Shown here one piece after another: positions 53,878 through 62,263 of a stretch of 64,000 nucleotides of DNA (positions are counted from its first letter, which is position 1; every line of letters starts with the position of its first letter). The translations under genes and the position numbers were made by a program. Below the pieces are notes generated by a model that saw nothing but the letters and a program-made list of their open reading frames with translations, was not told the origin of the DNA and ran no database searches. The stretch lies in NCBI RefSeq assembly GCF_000372525.1, contig NZ_AQUR01000106.1:372001-436000 (forward strand), given 5' to 3'. The DNA comes from Cupriavidus neocaledonicus. GTDB lineage: Bacteria > Pseudomonadota > Gammaproteobacteria > Burkholderiales > Burkholderiaceae.

Positions 53878-54849
53878 TCAGGACTTCCTGGTCGCCGAGA
53901 AGTGTGTGTATAGCGAATCCAGCACCGCGCCGGCTTCGGCCAGCACGGCATCATCGTCCTGCAGCCTGGCACGTGCCCCGGCCAGCATCGCCTCGAAGCC
54001 GCTCGCTTCGGCTACCGGGATTCCGCCGACGTCGAGCGCATGCACCATGGCCCCGAGCCGGGCGAGGCCACGGTCCGCATCCAGGCCGAAGCTCGCCATC
54101 AGGACTTCAAAGGTGACGCGCTCGCCGACATGCGTAAAGATCGCCCCGTCGAAATCGAAGCCGAGCGCATCCTCCGGGCAACTGGCCGGGCTGTCGAGCC
54201 ACAGGAAGCGTGCATGGGGATCGATGAAGCGCTGGATCAGCCAGGCGCTTGCGACCCGATCCACCCACAGATGGCGGCGCGTGGCCCAGAGCCGCCCCTG
54301 ATACTGCGCCGGATCCCGGCGCGCAATGGTGCGCGCCCGCGCCCGGGGTTCATCCGGAGACTGGATGATCTCGATGGCGCGGCTGAAGTCGTTCCATTGG
54401 GCTTCGGCACGGCTCGAGGCTTCGTCCGGGAAGAAGTCGATCGCGCGGATCGCCTCGTAGGCGCGCCGATGGCGCCGATGCAGCCGGTTGAGTTCGTTAC
54501 TCCCCTGGCCGGACAAGGACTGGCGCGCGTCCGAGATGGCCGCCTGCAGTTCGGCATAGTCCGCGCTGCGGTCAAACAGCCGCCGCAAGGCGCTGTCTTC
54601 CGCCGCATCGGTCGCATGGACGTTCAGGAGCCAGGCCTGGCCGCCTTCTTCCCTGGCCTCGCGGGCGAGGTCGCGCAACTGGCAAATCTGCACCTCGCCC
54701 GCGGGCAGCAGATAGGCGCCGTCACGCAGCGCGGCGCAACCGATGGTCCGGACCGCGCGCCAGATCCGCATCCTGGCGGTGGCGCCGGACGTCGGCAGCG
54801 TGACGATCAGCAGGGCCCAGTGGTTGGTAAGCGCGGTCATGCTGCGCAT
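53878..54849 (-). CDS. chrB: Chromate resistance protein ChrB
   Basis: 323 residues from MRSMTALTNHW with AGGG seven bases upstream; MTAL at 54840 is an alternative. The two-part ChrB layout is present: an N-terminal domain (LIVTLPTSGATARMRIWRAV, then GCAALRDGAYLLP) and a C-terminal ChrB domain (LWATRRHLWVDRVASAWLIQ, RFIDPHARFLWLD, GLDADRGLARLGAMVHALDV). ChrB is a chromate-responsive regulator or accessory of chrA. A perfect palindrome lies 31 bases ahead of its start and is a natural autoregulation site. Confidence 0.86.
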   Translation of the reverse strand: MRSMTALTNHWALLIVTLPTSGATARMRIWRAVRTIGCAALRDGAYLLPAGEVQICQLRDLAREAREEGGQAWLLNVHATDAAEDSALRRLFDRSADYAELQAAISDARQSLSGQGSNELNRLHRRHRRAYEAIRAIDFFPDEASSRAEAQWNDFSRAIEIIQSPDEPRARARTIARRDPAQYQGRLWATRRHLWVDRVASAWLIQRFIDPHARFLWLDSPASCPEDALGFDFDGAIFTHVGERVTFEVLMASFGLDADRGLARLGAMVHALDVGGIPVAEASGFEAMLAGARARLQDDDAVLAEAGAVLDSLYTHFSATRKS

Positions 54850-54879
54850 GGTAGAGCCCTGTAGCCCGCACTTCAACGA

Positions 54880-54895
54880 TGTAGAGATCTCTACA
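54880..54895. promoter_or_regulatory. Perfect palindrome between chrB and the SDR gene
   Basis: TGTAGAGATCTCTACA, a 16-base perfect palindrome, lies 31 bases upstream of chrB and 133 bases upstream of the divergent SDR gene. An extra half GTAGAG occurs at 54851-54856, overlapping the chrB ribosome-site region. It is a strong operator candidate. Confidence 0.6.
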
Positions 54896-55027
54896 GCTGT
54901 GCCTGGATCGGCATATGGACGACATGGAAATCGTGCGCGCCGCGGGCCGGACTGCCGTTGTCCGCATCCGGGAAATGCCGGTTTATCATCGACAGCGCCA
55001 CCCATAACGACTGACGCAGGAGGAGCC

Positions 55028-55912
55028 ATGGACCGCCGCAAACTCATTCTGAACGGTGCGCAACTGGGTGCGGGGCTGGTCATGGCGCCGCTGCTGACCG
55101 TCGCTACCGTGATGGCGCAATCCCCATCCAGTCCCAAGAAGGATTCCGCCATGACGCCCGCTCAACGAAGCGCCGGCCGAAGGTCCCGCATCTTCATCAC
55201 CGGTTCGTCCGATGGTCTCGGCCATGCCGCGGCCCGGACACTGCTCGGCGGCGGGCATGAGGTCGTGGTGCACGTTCGCTCCCAGGCGCGGCTGCCCGCC
55301 GTCAGCGGGCTGGTGGAGCAGGGTGCCATCGCAACCATCGGCGATCTTTCCCACCTGGAGCAGACACGGGATCTGGCCCGGCAGGTCAACGCCATTGGCC
55401 CGATGGACGCGGTGATCCACAACGCGGGAATCCTGTCCGGGCCCGAAGTCCTGGTTGTCAACGTCGTCGCGCCGTACCTGCTCACGGCACTGATCCGGCG
55501 CCCCAGGCGGCTGATCTACCTGAGCAGCAGCATGCACAAGGGTGGCCGGGCGACGCTTGACGGCATCGACTGGTCCGGGCGTACCGGGACAGCTGGCTAT
55601 TCGGAAAGCAAGCTGTTCATCACGACCCTGGCGGCAGCCGTGGCGCGGCTGTGGCCCGACGTGTACAGCAATGCAGTCGATCCGGGCTGGGTTCCCACCA
55701 AGATGGGTGGTGCCAATGCGCCAGACGACCTTCGACTGGGACATCTGACCCAGGAGTGGCTGGCGACCAGCAACGATCCGCGGGCGCTGACCAGCGGAGG
55801 GTATTGGTACCACCAACGGCTGCAGGAGCCGCACGCCGTCGTCCGCAACACGCAATTCCAAAATCGGTTGCTGAGCGAGCTGGCCCGCGTGACAGGAACA
55901 AGACTGGGCTGA
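55028..55912 (+). CDS. Short-chain dehydrogenase/reductase with an export-like leader
   Basis: 294 residues, AGGAG before the ATG. Residues 1-31 look like a signal peptide with a twin-arginine-like start (DRRKLILNG, then AGLVMAPLLTVATVMA). The SDR fold follows: ITGSSDGLGHAAARTLL cofactor loop, IHNAG, a Ser-rich YLSSSMH strand and the catalytic YSESK. An internal ATG at 55151 (Met42) would give an ordinary cytoplasmic SDR of 253 residues, so localisation is uncertain. It is divergent from chrB. Confidence 0.8.
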   Translation: MDRRKLILNGAQLGAGLVMAPLLTVATVMAQSPSSPKKDSAMTPAQRSAGRRSRIFITGSSDGLGHAAARTLLGGGHEVVVHVRSQARLPAVSGLVEQGAIATIGDLSHLEQTRDLARQVNAIGPMDAVIHNAGILSGPEVLVVNVVAPYLLTALIRRPRRLIYLSSSMHKGGRATLDGIDWSGRTGTAGYSESKLFITTLAAAVARLWPDVYSNAVDPGWVPTKMGGANAPDDLRLGHLTQEWLATSNDPRALTSGGYWYHQRLQEPHAVVRNTQFQNRLLSELARVTGTRLG

Positions 55913-56053
55913 GGCCAGCGATCCGGCGCTCGAGCGTTCGGACATACGCATCAGCCGACACACAACCCAGGGAGAAGTAGTTCGTCCGGCACAGCTTGTG
56001 ATGTCCCAGCATACGTACTTTCACCTAATGCTGCATTGCGACAATTCTTTTGC

Positions 56054-56059
56054 TACAAT
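56054..56059 (+). promoter_or_regulatory. -10-like hexamer of the 61-residue gene
   Basis: TACAAT lies 42 bases ahead of the start at 56102 in an AT-rich patch. No good -35 is visible at standard spacing. GGAAGGA serves as ribosome site. Confidence 0.35.
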
Positions 56060-56101
56060 CAGGGAAAACCCCATAAGGGTAATCCCGAAAGGAAGGACGC
56101 C

Positions 56102-56287
56102 ATGAACACCCAATCCGATATCAAGCTGACCGATCAACTGGAACGCCAACTCATCGAGCGCGAGCTCGGCACGCAAAGCCTGGGCTTCGCCCACGACGTG
56201 AAGCGCGCCTTCGCCGCCGTGCAGTCGGTGATCGAGCGCCTGCAGAGCCAGGCCCGCAAGGCCAAGGTGGTCTACGCCAACGGCTGA
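56102..56287 (+). CDS. 61-residue protein of unknown function
   Basis: A short, polar, largely helical protein: LTDQLERQLIERELGTQSL near the start and VKRAFAAVQSVIERLQSQAR in the second half, ending with KVVYANG. No signal peptide or membrane segment. A good ribosome site (GGAAGGA), a -10-like hexamer upstream and a hairpin after the stop argue that it is a real single-gene unit. Function unknown. Confidence 0.65.
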   Translation: MNTQSDIKLTDQLERQLIERELGTQSLGFAHDVKRAFAAVQSVIERLQSQARKAKVVYANG

Positions 56288-56335
56288 TCGCTGGCACCAG
56301 CAGTACGGTAGTTGCGGCCCTTCCGGGCTGCGTTG

Positions 56336-56383
56336 AAAAACCGGCCATACGTGCGCCCGCCCCGGGTGAACGCGGCCGGTTTT
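56336..56383 (+). terminator. Terminator-like hairpin after the 61-residue gene
   Basis: AAAACCGGCC (56337-56346) pairs with GGCCGGTTTT (56374-56383) across a 27-base GC-rich loop; the stem ends in T residues followed by GCTTTGC. The long loop lowers certainty. Confidence 0.5.
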
Positions 56384-56504
56384 GCTTTGCCGGCGATGTT
56401 GGAGTGCTTTGTGAGCAACTCTCACAAGACTTGCCAGCGCTTTTCGTTTTGCCGCCGCGGCGCTCAGGGCTATCTTGGATGCCTTTCCGGAATCCCTTGC
56501 GCCC

Positions 56505-57380
56505 ATGTCTCCGCTTGTGCTGCTGTGCCTGTTGATCACGTATGTGGTCTGGGGCACGACCTACCTGGCAATCCGCTTTACGCTGGAGAGCTTTCCGCCG
56601 CTGTTCATGATGGGCACGCGCTTCCTGTGCGCGGGCCTGCTGCTGGCCGCGTGGCTGGCCTGGCGCGGCACGCCGATGCCGTCGGCGCGGCAATTGCGCC
56701 ATTGCGCGGTGCCGGCGCTGTTCCTGCTGGTGGGCGGCATGGGCCTGACGGCCATTGCGGAGCAGACCATTTCCTCTGGCGCGACCACGGTGATGATCGG
56801 GTCGATGCCGATCTTCGCGCTGATCTGGGGCGCGTGCTTCGGCAACCGGCCAAAGTGGTATGAATATGTGGCGATCGCCATCGGCAGCACCGGCATCCTG
56901 GTGCTGACCGCGGGCGCGGAATTCCGGGTCAGTACCGGCGGCGTGGTGGCGCTGCTGCTGGCGGTGGCGAGCTGGTCTTTCGGCTCCCAACTGGCGCGCC
57001 GGCTGGACCTGCCGCCGGGGGCGGCGGCGTTTGCCGCGGAGATGGTGATCGGCGGCGCGGTGCTGATGGCGCTGTCGCTGCTGCGCCAGGAGCCGTGGCC
57101 GGCATCGGTCAGCGCGCAGGCTGGCTGGGCCTGGGTCTACCTGGTGGTGGCGGGGTCGCTGGTGGCATTCTCCGCTTACATGTACCTGGTCTCGACGGTC
57201 AGTCAGACTCTGGCGGCGAGCTATGTCTACGTGAACCCGCCGGTGGCGCTGGCCATGGGCGCATGGCTGGGCGGCGAACAGATCGCGCCGCAAACACTTG
57301 GGGCGGTGGTGCTGATCCTGGCGGCGCTGCTCGTGTTGAGCCTGGGCACGCTGCGCACGGCGCGGACCCAGGCGGCCTGA
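56505..57380 (+). CDS. EamA/DMT-family inner-membrane permease (YedA-like)
   Basis: 291 residues from MSPLVLLC; a TTG 30 bases upstream with AGGG spacing is an alternative start. About ten membrane segments in two EamA halves, with YVVWGTTYLAIRFTLESFPP in TM1 and the family-typical SYVYVNPPVALAMGAWLGGE in the second half. The Trp-Gly-x-x-Tyr/Asn pattern of TM1 fits the YedA/RhaT-like exporters. Substrate unknown. It converges with the GntR gene. Confidence 0.84.
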   Translation: MSPLVLLCLLITYVVWGTTYLAIRFTLESFPPLFMMGTRFLCAGLLLAAWLAWRGTPMPSARQLRHCAVPALFLLVGGMGLTAIAEQTISSGATTVMIGSMPIFALIWGACFGNRPKWYEYVAIAIGSTGILVLTAGAEFRVSTGGVVALLLAVASWSFGSQLARRLDLPPGAAAFAAEMVIGGAVLMALSLLRQEPWPASVSAQAGWAWVYLVVAGSLVAFSAYMYLVSTVSQTLAASYVYVNPPVALAMGAWLGGEQIAPQTLGAVVLILAALLVLSLGTLRTARTQAA

Positions 57381-57401
57381 CGGAACCGCGCGGGCGCTGC
57401 C

Positions 57402-58094
57402 TCAGCTGCCCGACTGCTCCTGGATCCACAACGACAGCCGCACCTTGTAGGCCTGCTGGATATGCCGGCGCGCGATCTGCTCGGCCAGCGTCGGATCGCG
57501 CTGTTCCAGCGCTTCCACCAGCGAGATGTGTTCTTCGTACGAGCTGCGCGCGCGCCCCGGCACCGCCAGCGTGGTGCGCCCGAGCAGCGCCATGGATTCG
57601 TGCAGCGAGCGCAGCGTCTTCAGCAGGTAGCGGTTGTGGGCGCAGCGGTGCAGGGTTTCATGGAACAGCCGGTTGTTCAGGGCGAGCCGGTCGGGGTCGT
57701 CGGCGATGGCGAGGTCGCGCTCGACGATATCGCGCAGCAGCGAGATCTCGACGTCGGTGGCATGGCGCGCGGCCAGCGCGGCGGCGGTGCCTTCCAGCAC
57801 TTCGCGCATCACGTACAGCTCGCTGACCATGCTGGCGTCGAGCTGCGTCACCATCATGCCGCGATTGGGCTCGTTGACGACCAGGCCCTCGGATTCCAGC
57901 CTGGACAGCGCTTCGCGCACCGGCGTGCGCGACAACCCCAGGGTTTCGGCCAGTTCGACCTCGCGCAGCCGGGTGCCGGGGGAAAGCTGGCCGGCCTGGA
58001 TGGCGGCGCGCAGCTGCTGGTAGGCGCGCTCCGAGCGCGGGAGCGATGCAGCCTGGCCGCTTTCGGCGGCGCCGGCGAACTCTTGAGAAATCAT
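57402..58094 (-). CDS. GntR-family regulator (FCD type)
   Basis: 230 residues. The winged HTH lies in about 20-90 (AIQAGQLSPGTRLREVELAE, then TLGLSRTPVREALSRLESEG). The FCD helical domain carries the expected Asp/His positions in LALNNRLFHETLHRCAHN. No obvious target lies beside it: opgD is upstream on the same strand but 129 bases away, and the EamA permease gene converges. Either could be controlled. Confidence 0.84.
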   Translation of the reverse strand: MISQEFAGAAESGQAASLPRSERAYQQLRAAIQAGQLSPGTRLREVELAETLGLSRTPVREALSRLESEGLVVNEPNRGMMVTQLDASMVSELYVMREVLEGTAAALAARHATDVEISLLRDIVERDLAIADDPDRLALNNRLFHETLHRCAHNRYLLKTLRSLHESMALLGRTTLAVPGRARSSYEEHISLVEALEQRDPTLAEQIARRHIQQAYKVRLSLWIQEQSGS

Positions 58095-58223
58095 GTGAGG
58101 CTGGCGGATGCAGTGGAACTGTCGTAGCCAGCCATCATACCCGCTCGCGCGCGCCTGACATCACGGTGTCGCAATAAGCTGTAAAGGGGCTGGCCCGGCG
58201 CCAGCGCCGCACGGACGGGGGCG

Positions 58224-59837
58224 TCAGCCCGCCGGCGACTGGAACGGGTGGTACTGGTACAGCCAGGTTTCCGACAGCGGCTTGCCGTTCAGGCGCAGGA
58301 ACAGCCGCAGGTCGACCGGCTGGGTGCCATCGGTGGTCAGGTCGAACTGGGCACGCCAGTGCCCGGCCACGCCGTTGGGCACGGCTTCGGTGAAGACGTA
58401 GGAAAAGGTGCCGCGCGAGGCGGTCAGCACCGCTTCGGGTTTGACGCCGAAAGGCAGCTTTTCCAGCGGCGCGCCCTTGAACTCGACCATGAACTTGCGC
58501 ACACCCCTGGGCCGCGGCTGGCCCGGCTGGCCGCCGTTGCCCAGGCGCGTGGCGACGCAGCGCGCCAGCGGCGACGGGTAAGGCTCGTCGGCGGCCCAGT
58601 GCAGCCGGTAGCGCAGGCGGTAGGTGTTGCCGGCCTTGGCCGGCGCCTTGGGCACCCACATGGCGACGATGTTGTCGTGGATCTCGTCGTCGGTGCGCAG
58701 CTCCACCAGCTGTACCGCGCCGGCGCCCCAGCCATCGCGCGGCTCCACCCACAAACTCGGACGGCGCTCGTAGTTGACGCCGTCCTGGTAGTGGTCGAAC
58801 AGGCGGTCTCGCTGCAGCAGCCCGAAGCCCTTCGGGTTGTCGTCGGCGAAGGCCGAGGCGGTGGTCTGCGGCGGGTTGTTGAGCGGGCGCCAGATATGCT
58901 CGCCGGCGCCGTTCCACAGCGCCAGGCCGTCGGAGTCGTGCACTTCGGGGCGCCAGTCGACCGCGGTGCCCTTGATGCTTTCGGAGAACCAGTACATCGA
59001 GGTCAGCGGCGCCAGCCCCAGCCGGGCCACGTCCTTGCGCAGGAACAGCACGCATTCGACATCCATGATCACGGCCTTGGCGCGCTGCATGACGAAGCGG
59101 TAGGCGCCAGAGATGCTCGGACCATCCAGTAGCGCGTAAACCGTGACGGTGTCGCTGTTGCCCTCGGGAGTCTCGAACCAGAAATGGGTGAAGGCCGGGA
59201 ATTCTTCCTGCCTGCCCGCTTCGGCGACGTCGATGGCGATGCCGCGCGCGGACAGGCCGTACTGGTACAGCTCGCCGATGGCGCGGAAATACGAGGCGCC
59301 GAGGAAGGCCACCCAGTCGTTCTTGCGCCAGTCGCGCGTTTTCTGGTCGCCCAGGCGGCTTTCCTGGAAGCGGAAGCCGGCAAAGCCACTGCCCGGCGGC
59401 AGCTTGTGCGCGGGGCTGTCGGCCGGCATGTCGAAGTACGCATCGTCATAGACGATTTCGCGGGCCTTGCCGGTGCCACCCTTGGCGCGCTCGATCACAT
59501 GCATGCGCACCGGGCTGCGGAAATAGGTGCCGAGGTGGAAGAACGTCACCGGGAACTGGCCCGGGCCGCTGGCAAAGAGCGCGTCGTCAGTGCGGAAGCG
59601 GATCTTGCCGTGGGCGTCGTAGTCGATGCGGGACAGCACCTCCGCGGGTGGCGCGGGCGGCGGCGCGTAAGGCTTGCCGGCCAGCGCGCGGGCGCGCTCG
59701 ATCAGGGCGTCGAAGCCGAACGGCTGCGCCTCGCCCAGCTTGATCCGGCTGGCTGCCAGCACCGATGGGGTAATGCCGAGCGCGGCAAGCGCGGCAGAGG
59801 CGGTGGCGGAGACCAGCAGGGTTCGGCGATTCATCAT
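58224..59837 (-). CDS. opgD: Periplasmic glucan biosynthesis protein, OpgD-like
   Basis: 537 residues (536 from the second Met). The leader NRRTLLVSATASAALAALG is Tat-like, which favours OpgD over OpgG. The MdoG/OpgD fold follows: FGFDALIERARALAGKPY, IDYDAHGKIRFR, FFHLGTYF, ASYFRAIGELYQYGLSARG and LTSMYWFSE. The C-terminal Ig-like part includes WVEPRDGWGAGAVQLVEL. The family shapes osmoregulated periplasmic glucans. The upstream 228 bases hold a minisatellite that ends inside the terC stop region. Confidence 0.88.
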   Translation of the reverse strand: MMNRRTLLVSATASAALAALGITPSVLAASRIKLGEAQPFGFDALIERARALAGKPYAPPPAPPAEVLSRIDYDAHGKIRFRTDDALFASGPGQFPVTFFHLGTYFRSPVRMHVIERAKGGTGKAREIVYDDAYFDMPADSPAHKLPPGSGFAGFRFQESRLGDQKTRDWRKNDWVAFLGASYFRAIGELYQYGLSARGIAIDVAEAGRQEEFPAFTHFWFETPEGNSDTVTVYALLDGPSISGAYRFVMQRAKAVIMDVECVLFLRKDVARLGLAPLTSMYWFSESIKGTAVDWRPEVHDSDGLALWNGAGEHIWRPLNNPPQTTASAFADDNPKGFGLLQRDRLFDHYQDGVNYERRPSLWVEPRDGWGAGAVQLVELRTDDEIHDNIVAMWVPKAPAKAGNTYRLRYRLHWAADEPYPSPLARCVATRLGNGGQPGQPRPRGVRKFMVEFKGAPLEKLPFGVKPEAVLTASRGTFSYVFTEAVPNGVAGHWRAQFDLTTDGTQPVDLRLFLRLNGKPLSETWLYQYHPFQSPAG

Positions 59838-59940
59838 GTGGTGAAAGCGTCCTTTTATTGTCCGGGATTGTGCAGAACTGTAAAAGACGCCGGCGCCGCG
59901 GAAAAGTTCGGACACCCTCTGTTACAGCGGGTGGCGCCGG

Positions 59941-60080
59941 CGCCTCAAGGCGCCTCAGGGGCCTCAGGGGCCTCAGGGGCCTCAGGGGCCTCAGGGGCCT
60001 CAGGGGCCTCAGGGGCCTCAGGGGCCTCAGGGGCCTCAGGGCGCCTCAGGGCGCCTCAGGGCGCCTCAGGGCGCCTCGCG
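59941..60080. repeat. 9-10 bp minisatellite between opgD and terC
   Basis: About ten head-to-tail 9-base units (CCTCAGGGG) from 59953 to about 60042, with 10-base variant units (GCGCCTCAGG) at both ends, four of them on the right. The terC stop codon (60066-60068) lies inside the right-hand variant units. The array is very regular, as expected for slipped-strand copy-number change. Confidence 0.85.
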
Positions 60081-60830
60081 CATCTCGCGCGCGGCGCGGC
60101 GCTGCCGGCGTCGTTGCCGCGCCAGCATGTTCAGCCCCTCGACCGAGGCCGAGAACGCCATCGCCGTATAGATGTAGCCCTTGGGCACGTGCGTGCCGAG
60201 GCCTTCGGCGATCAGCGTCATGCCGATCATCATCAGGAAGGCCAGCGCCAGCATCACGATGGTGGGGTTGCGGTTGATGAAGTTGGCCAGCGGCGTCGCC
60301 GCGAACAGCATTGCCATCACCGCCGCGATGACGGCCACGAACATGATCTGCACGTGTTCGGTCATGCCGACCGCGGTAATGATGCTGTCGATCGAGAACA
60401 CCAGGTCCAGCACCAGGATCTGGCCGATGGCGGAAGCAAAGCTGTGCACCGCCTGGGCCGTGCCGCCTTCCTCGCCTTCCTCGGCGGCGGTGACGTGGTG
60501 ATGGATTTCGCGCGTGGCCTTCCACACCAGGAAGGCGCCGCCCGCGATCAGGATCAGGTCGCGCCACGACAGGCCATGGCCCAGCACAGTGAAGAGCGGC
60601 TGGGTCAGCGTGACGATGAAGGCAATGGTCGCCAGCAGGCCCAGGCGCAGCAGCAGCGCCAGGCTGATGCCGATCTTGCGGGCCTTCTCCCGCATTTCCG
60701 CGGGCAGCTTGTTGGTCAGGATCGAAATGAAGATCAGGTTGTCGATCCCCAGCACGATTTCCATCGCCACCAGCGTGGCCAGTGCCGCCCACGCGGCGGG
60801 ATCCTGCAGCAATGCCAACGTCGCTTCCAT
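60066..60830 (-). CDS. TerC-family integral membrane protein
   Basis: 254 residues with about seven membrane segments. TerC landmarks are [20 protein letters not shown] near the N terminus, with acidic residues in the membrane, and [19 protein letters not shown] in the second half. Members have been linked to tellurium resistance and to manganese/metal handling during protein export. A hydrophilic loop ([13 protein letters not shown]) separates the halves. The last codons and stop merge into the minisatellite. Confidence 0.87.
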   Translation of the reverse strand: MEATLALLQDPAAWAALATLVAMEIVLGIDNLIFISILTNKLPAEMREKARKIGISLALLLRLGLLATIAFIVTLTQPLFTVLGHGLSWRDLILIAGGAFLVWKATREIHHHVTAAEEGEEGGTAQAVHSFASAIGQILVLDLVFSIDSIITAVGMTEHVQIMFVAVIAAVMAMLFAATPLANFINRNPTIVMLALAFLMMIGMTLIAEGLGTHVPKGYIYTAMAFSASVEGLNMLARQRRRQRRAAREMREAP

Positions 60831-60969
60831 GAAGGCTCCGGAGTGATGGGAGGGCGCATGCAGGCTTCATGTTAGCGCAGCGCCGCTTGGGCGCGCAGCC
60901 CGTCACGGAAAGATAACGACATGCCGGCAAGGCATCGGTGCAGGTTGCCTTGCGCACTTATGAAATATA

Positions 60970-60984
60970 GTATGTGATATATCA
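60970..60984. promoter_or_regulatory. Operator candidate, copy 1 (ketopantoate reductase-like gene)
   Basis: GTATGTGATATATCA lies 33 bases ahead of the start at 61018. The same 15 bases occur in reverse orientation at 63235-63249 ahead of frc. TGTGATATATCA inside it also recurs at 63082-63093. Confidence 0.7.
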
Positions 60985-61017
60985 AAAGATCCAATCGAGC
61001 CATCAAGGAGGCAGCAT

Positions 61018-61995
61018 ATGAAAGTCTGTATCTACGGCGCCGGGGCCATCGGCGGCTATGTCGGGGCACAGCTGGCGCGCGCAGGGGCCGAAGTCAGCTT
61101 CGTCGCGCGCGGACCCCACCTCGCGGCGATGCAGGAGCACGGCGTCAAGCTGCTGATCGACGGCGAGGAGCGGACCGCGAAGGTGCGCTGCACCAGCGAT
61201 CCCCGTGAGCTCGGGCACCAGGACTATGTGTTCATCACCCTCAAGGCGCATTCGGTACCCGGCGTGGTGGACCAGATGCAGCCGCTGCTGGGGCCGGACA
61301 CCGCGATCGTGACCGGCGTCAACGGCATTCCTTACTGGTACTTCTACAAGCACGGCGGCGAGCTGGCCGGGCGCACGCTCGAAAGCGTCGATCCGGGCGG
61401 GCGCCAGTGGCAACGCCTGGGTCCGGAGCGGGCCATCGGCTGCGTGGTCTATCCGGCCGCCGAAATCATCGCGCCAGGCGTGATCAAGCATGTCTACGGC
61501 AAGAAGTTCCCGCTGGGCGAGCCGGACGGCAGCCGCTCCGCGCGCGTGACCCGGCTCAGCGAAATGATGATGGCCGCCGATCTCGACGCCCCGGTGCGCG
61601 ACAACATCCGCGACGAGATCTGGCTCAAGCTGTGGGGCAACCTGTGCTTCAACCCGATCAGCGCGCTGACCCATGCCACGCTCGACGTCATCACCGCCGA
61701 CCCCGCCACGCGCGCGCTGTCGCGCCAGATGATGGTGGAGGCGCAGGGCATTGCCGAGCGCTTCGGCGTGAAGTTCCGCGTCGACGTGGAGCGGCGTATC
61801 GACGGCGCCGGCGCCGTGGGTGCCCACAAGACGTCGATGCTGCAGGACCTGGAGGCGGGCCGGGCCATGGAAATCGACCCGCTGCTGACGGTGGTGCAGG
61901 AAATGGGGCGGCTGGTGGGCGAGCCGACGCCGATGTGCGATGCGGTGCTCGGTTTGGTCAAGCAGCGCGACGCGATGGCGAAGCTTGCCGCCTGA
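61018..61995 (+). CDS. Ketopantoate reductase-family (PanE/ApbA-like) NADP-dependent 2-oxoacid reductase
   Basis: 325 residues, strong AAGGAGG ribosome site. The NADP-binding GAGAIGGYVGAQLARAG loop opens the protein. Family landmarks YVFITLKAHSVPGV, VNGIPYW and the C-terminal-domain IWLKLWGNLCFNPISALTHA follow, with a Lys and Asn-Ser-type region in place of the PanE active site. PanE reduces 2-dehydropantoate, but biosynthetic panE is usually elsewhere. The shared operator with frc and a GntR gene suggests a catabolic 2-oxoacid such as glyoxylate or a relative. This substrate is inference. Confidence 0.82.
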   Translation: MKVCIYGAGAIGGYVGAQLARAGAEVSFVARGPHLAAMQEHGVKLLIDGEERTAKVRCTSDPRELGHQDYVFITLKAHSVPGVVDQMQPLLGPDTAIVTGVNGIPYWYFYKHGGELAGRTLESVDPGGRQWQRLGPERAIGCVVYPAAEIIAPGVIKHVYGKKFPLGEPDGSRSARVTRLSEMMMAADLDAPVRDNIRDEIWLKLWGNLCFNPISALTHATLDVITADPATRALSRQMMVEAQGIAERFGVKFRVDVERRIDGAGAVGAHKTSMLQDLEAGRAMEIDPLLTVVQEMGRLVGEPTPMCDAVLGLVKQRDAMAKLAA

Positions 61996-62094
61996 GGCGC
62001 CGGGGGATGCCCTGCGGGTGGGGCGTCCCCAAGGCGCGAGCCGGGCATGCGACGTGACGCCGGCCCGGCTCGCGAAACGGGAAGGCAGGGCGAT

Positions 62095-62115
62095 TGTGAT
62101 ATACCATATACGACA
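62095..62115. promoter_or_regulatory. Operator candidate, copy 2 (GntR gene promoter)
   Basis: An imperfect palindrome with halves TGTGATATA (62095-62103) and ATATACGACA (62106-62115), 149 bases ahead of the GntR start. It shares TGTGATATA with the sites ahead of the reductase gene and frc. Confidence 0.6.
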
Positions 62116-62263
62116 GGCCGCGCACCGCTTTTGTGCCGATGCATGTGGATTGCGCATCGTTTGATGCGTTTTCATAATGGGTCAGGCGTTTTTGCTAAGC
62201 TGTGCAGCAATGCGGCGGGCGCCATTCCGGCGCCCCGGCCGCCGGTCTCACACGAGCACATCC

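Noticed and set aside
45680-55912. Metal-resistance genes as a recent mobile island
   Set aside because: No integrase, transposase, tRNA-end or flanking direct repeats were seen, and base composition looks like the rest of the window.
59941-60080. CRISPR array
   Set aside because: The units are 9-10 bases head to tail with no unique spacers, and no cas genes are nearby.
59858-60277. Leu-Arg-Gly repeat protein encoded by the minisatellite
   Set aside because: No ribosome site or family signal, and the second half is antisense to terC; the periodic peptide follows from the 9-base unit.
59184-60875. 563-residue plus-strand open frame crossing the minisatellite
   Set aside because: Antisense to opgD and terC; its repeated Gly-Ala-Ser tract is merely the translated minisatellite.
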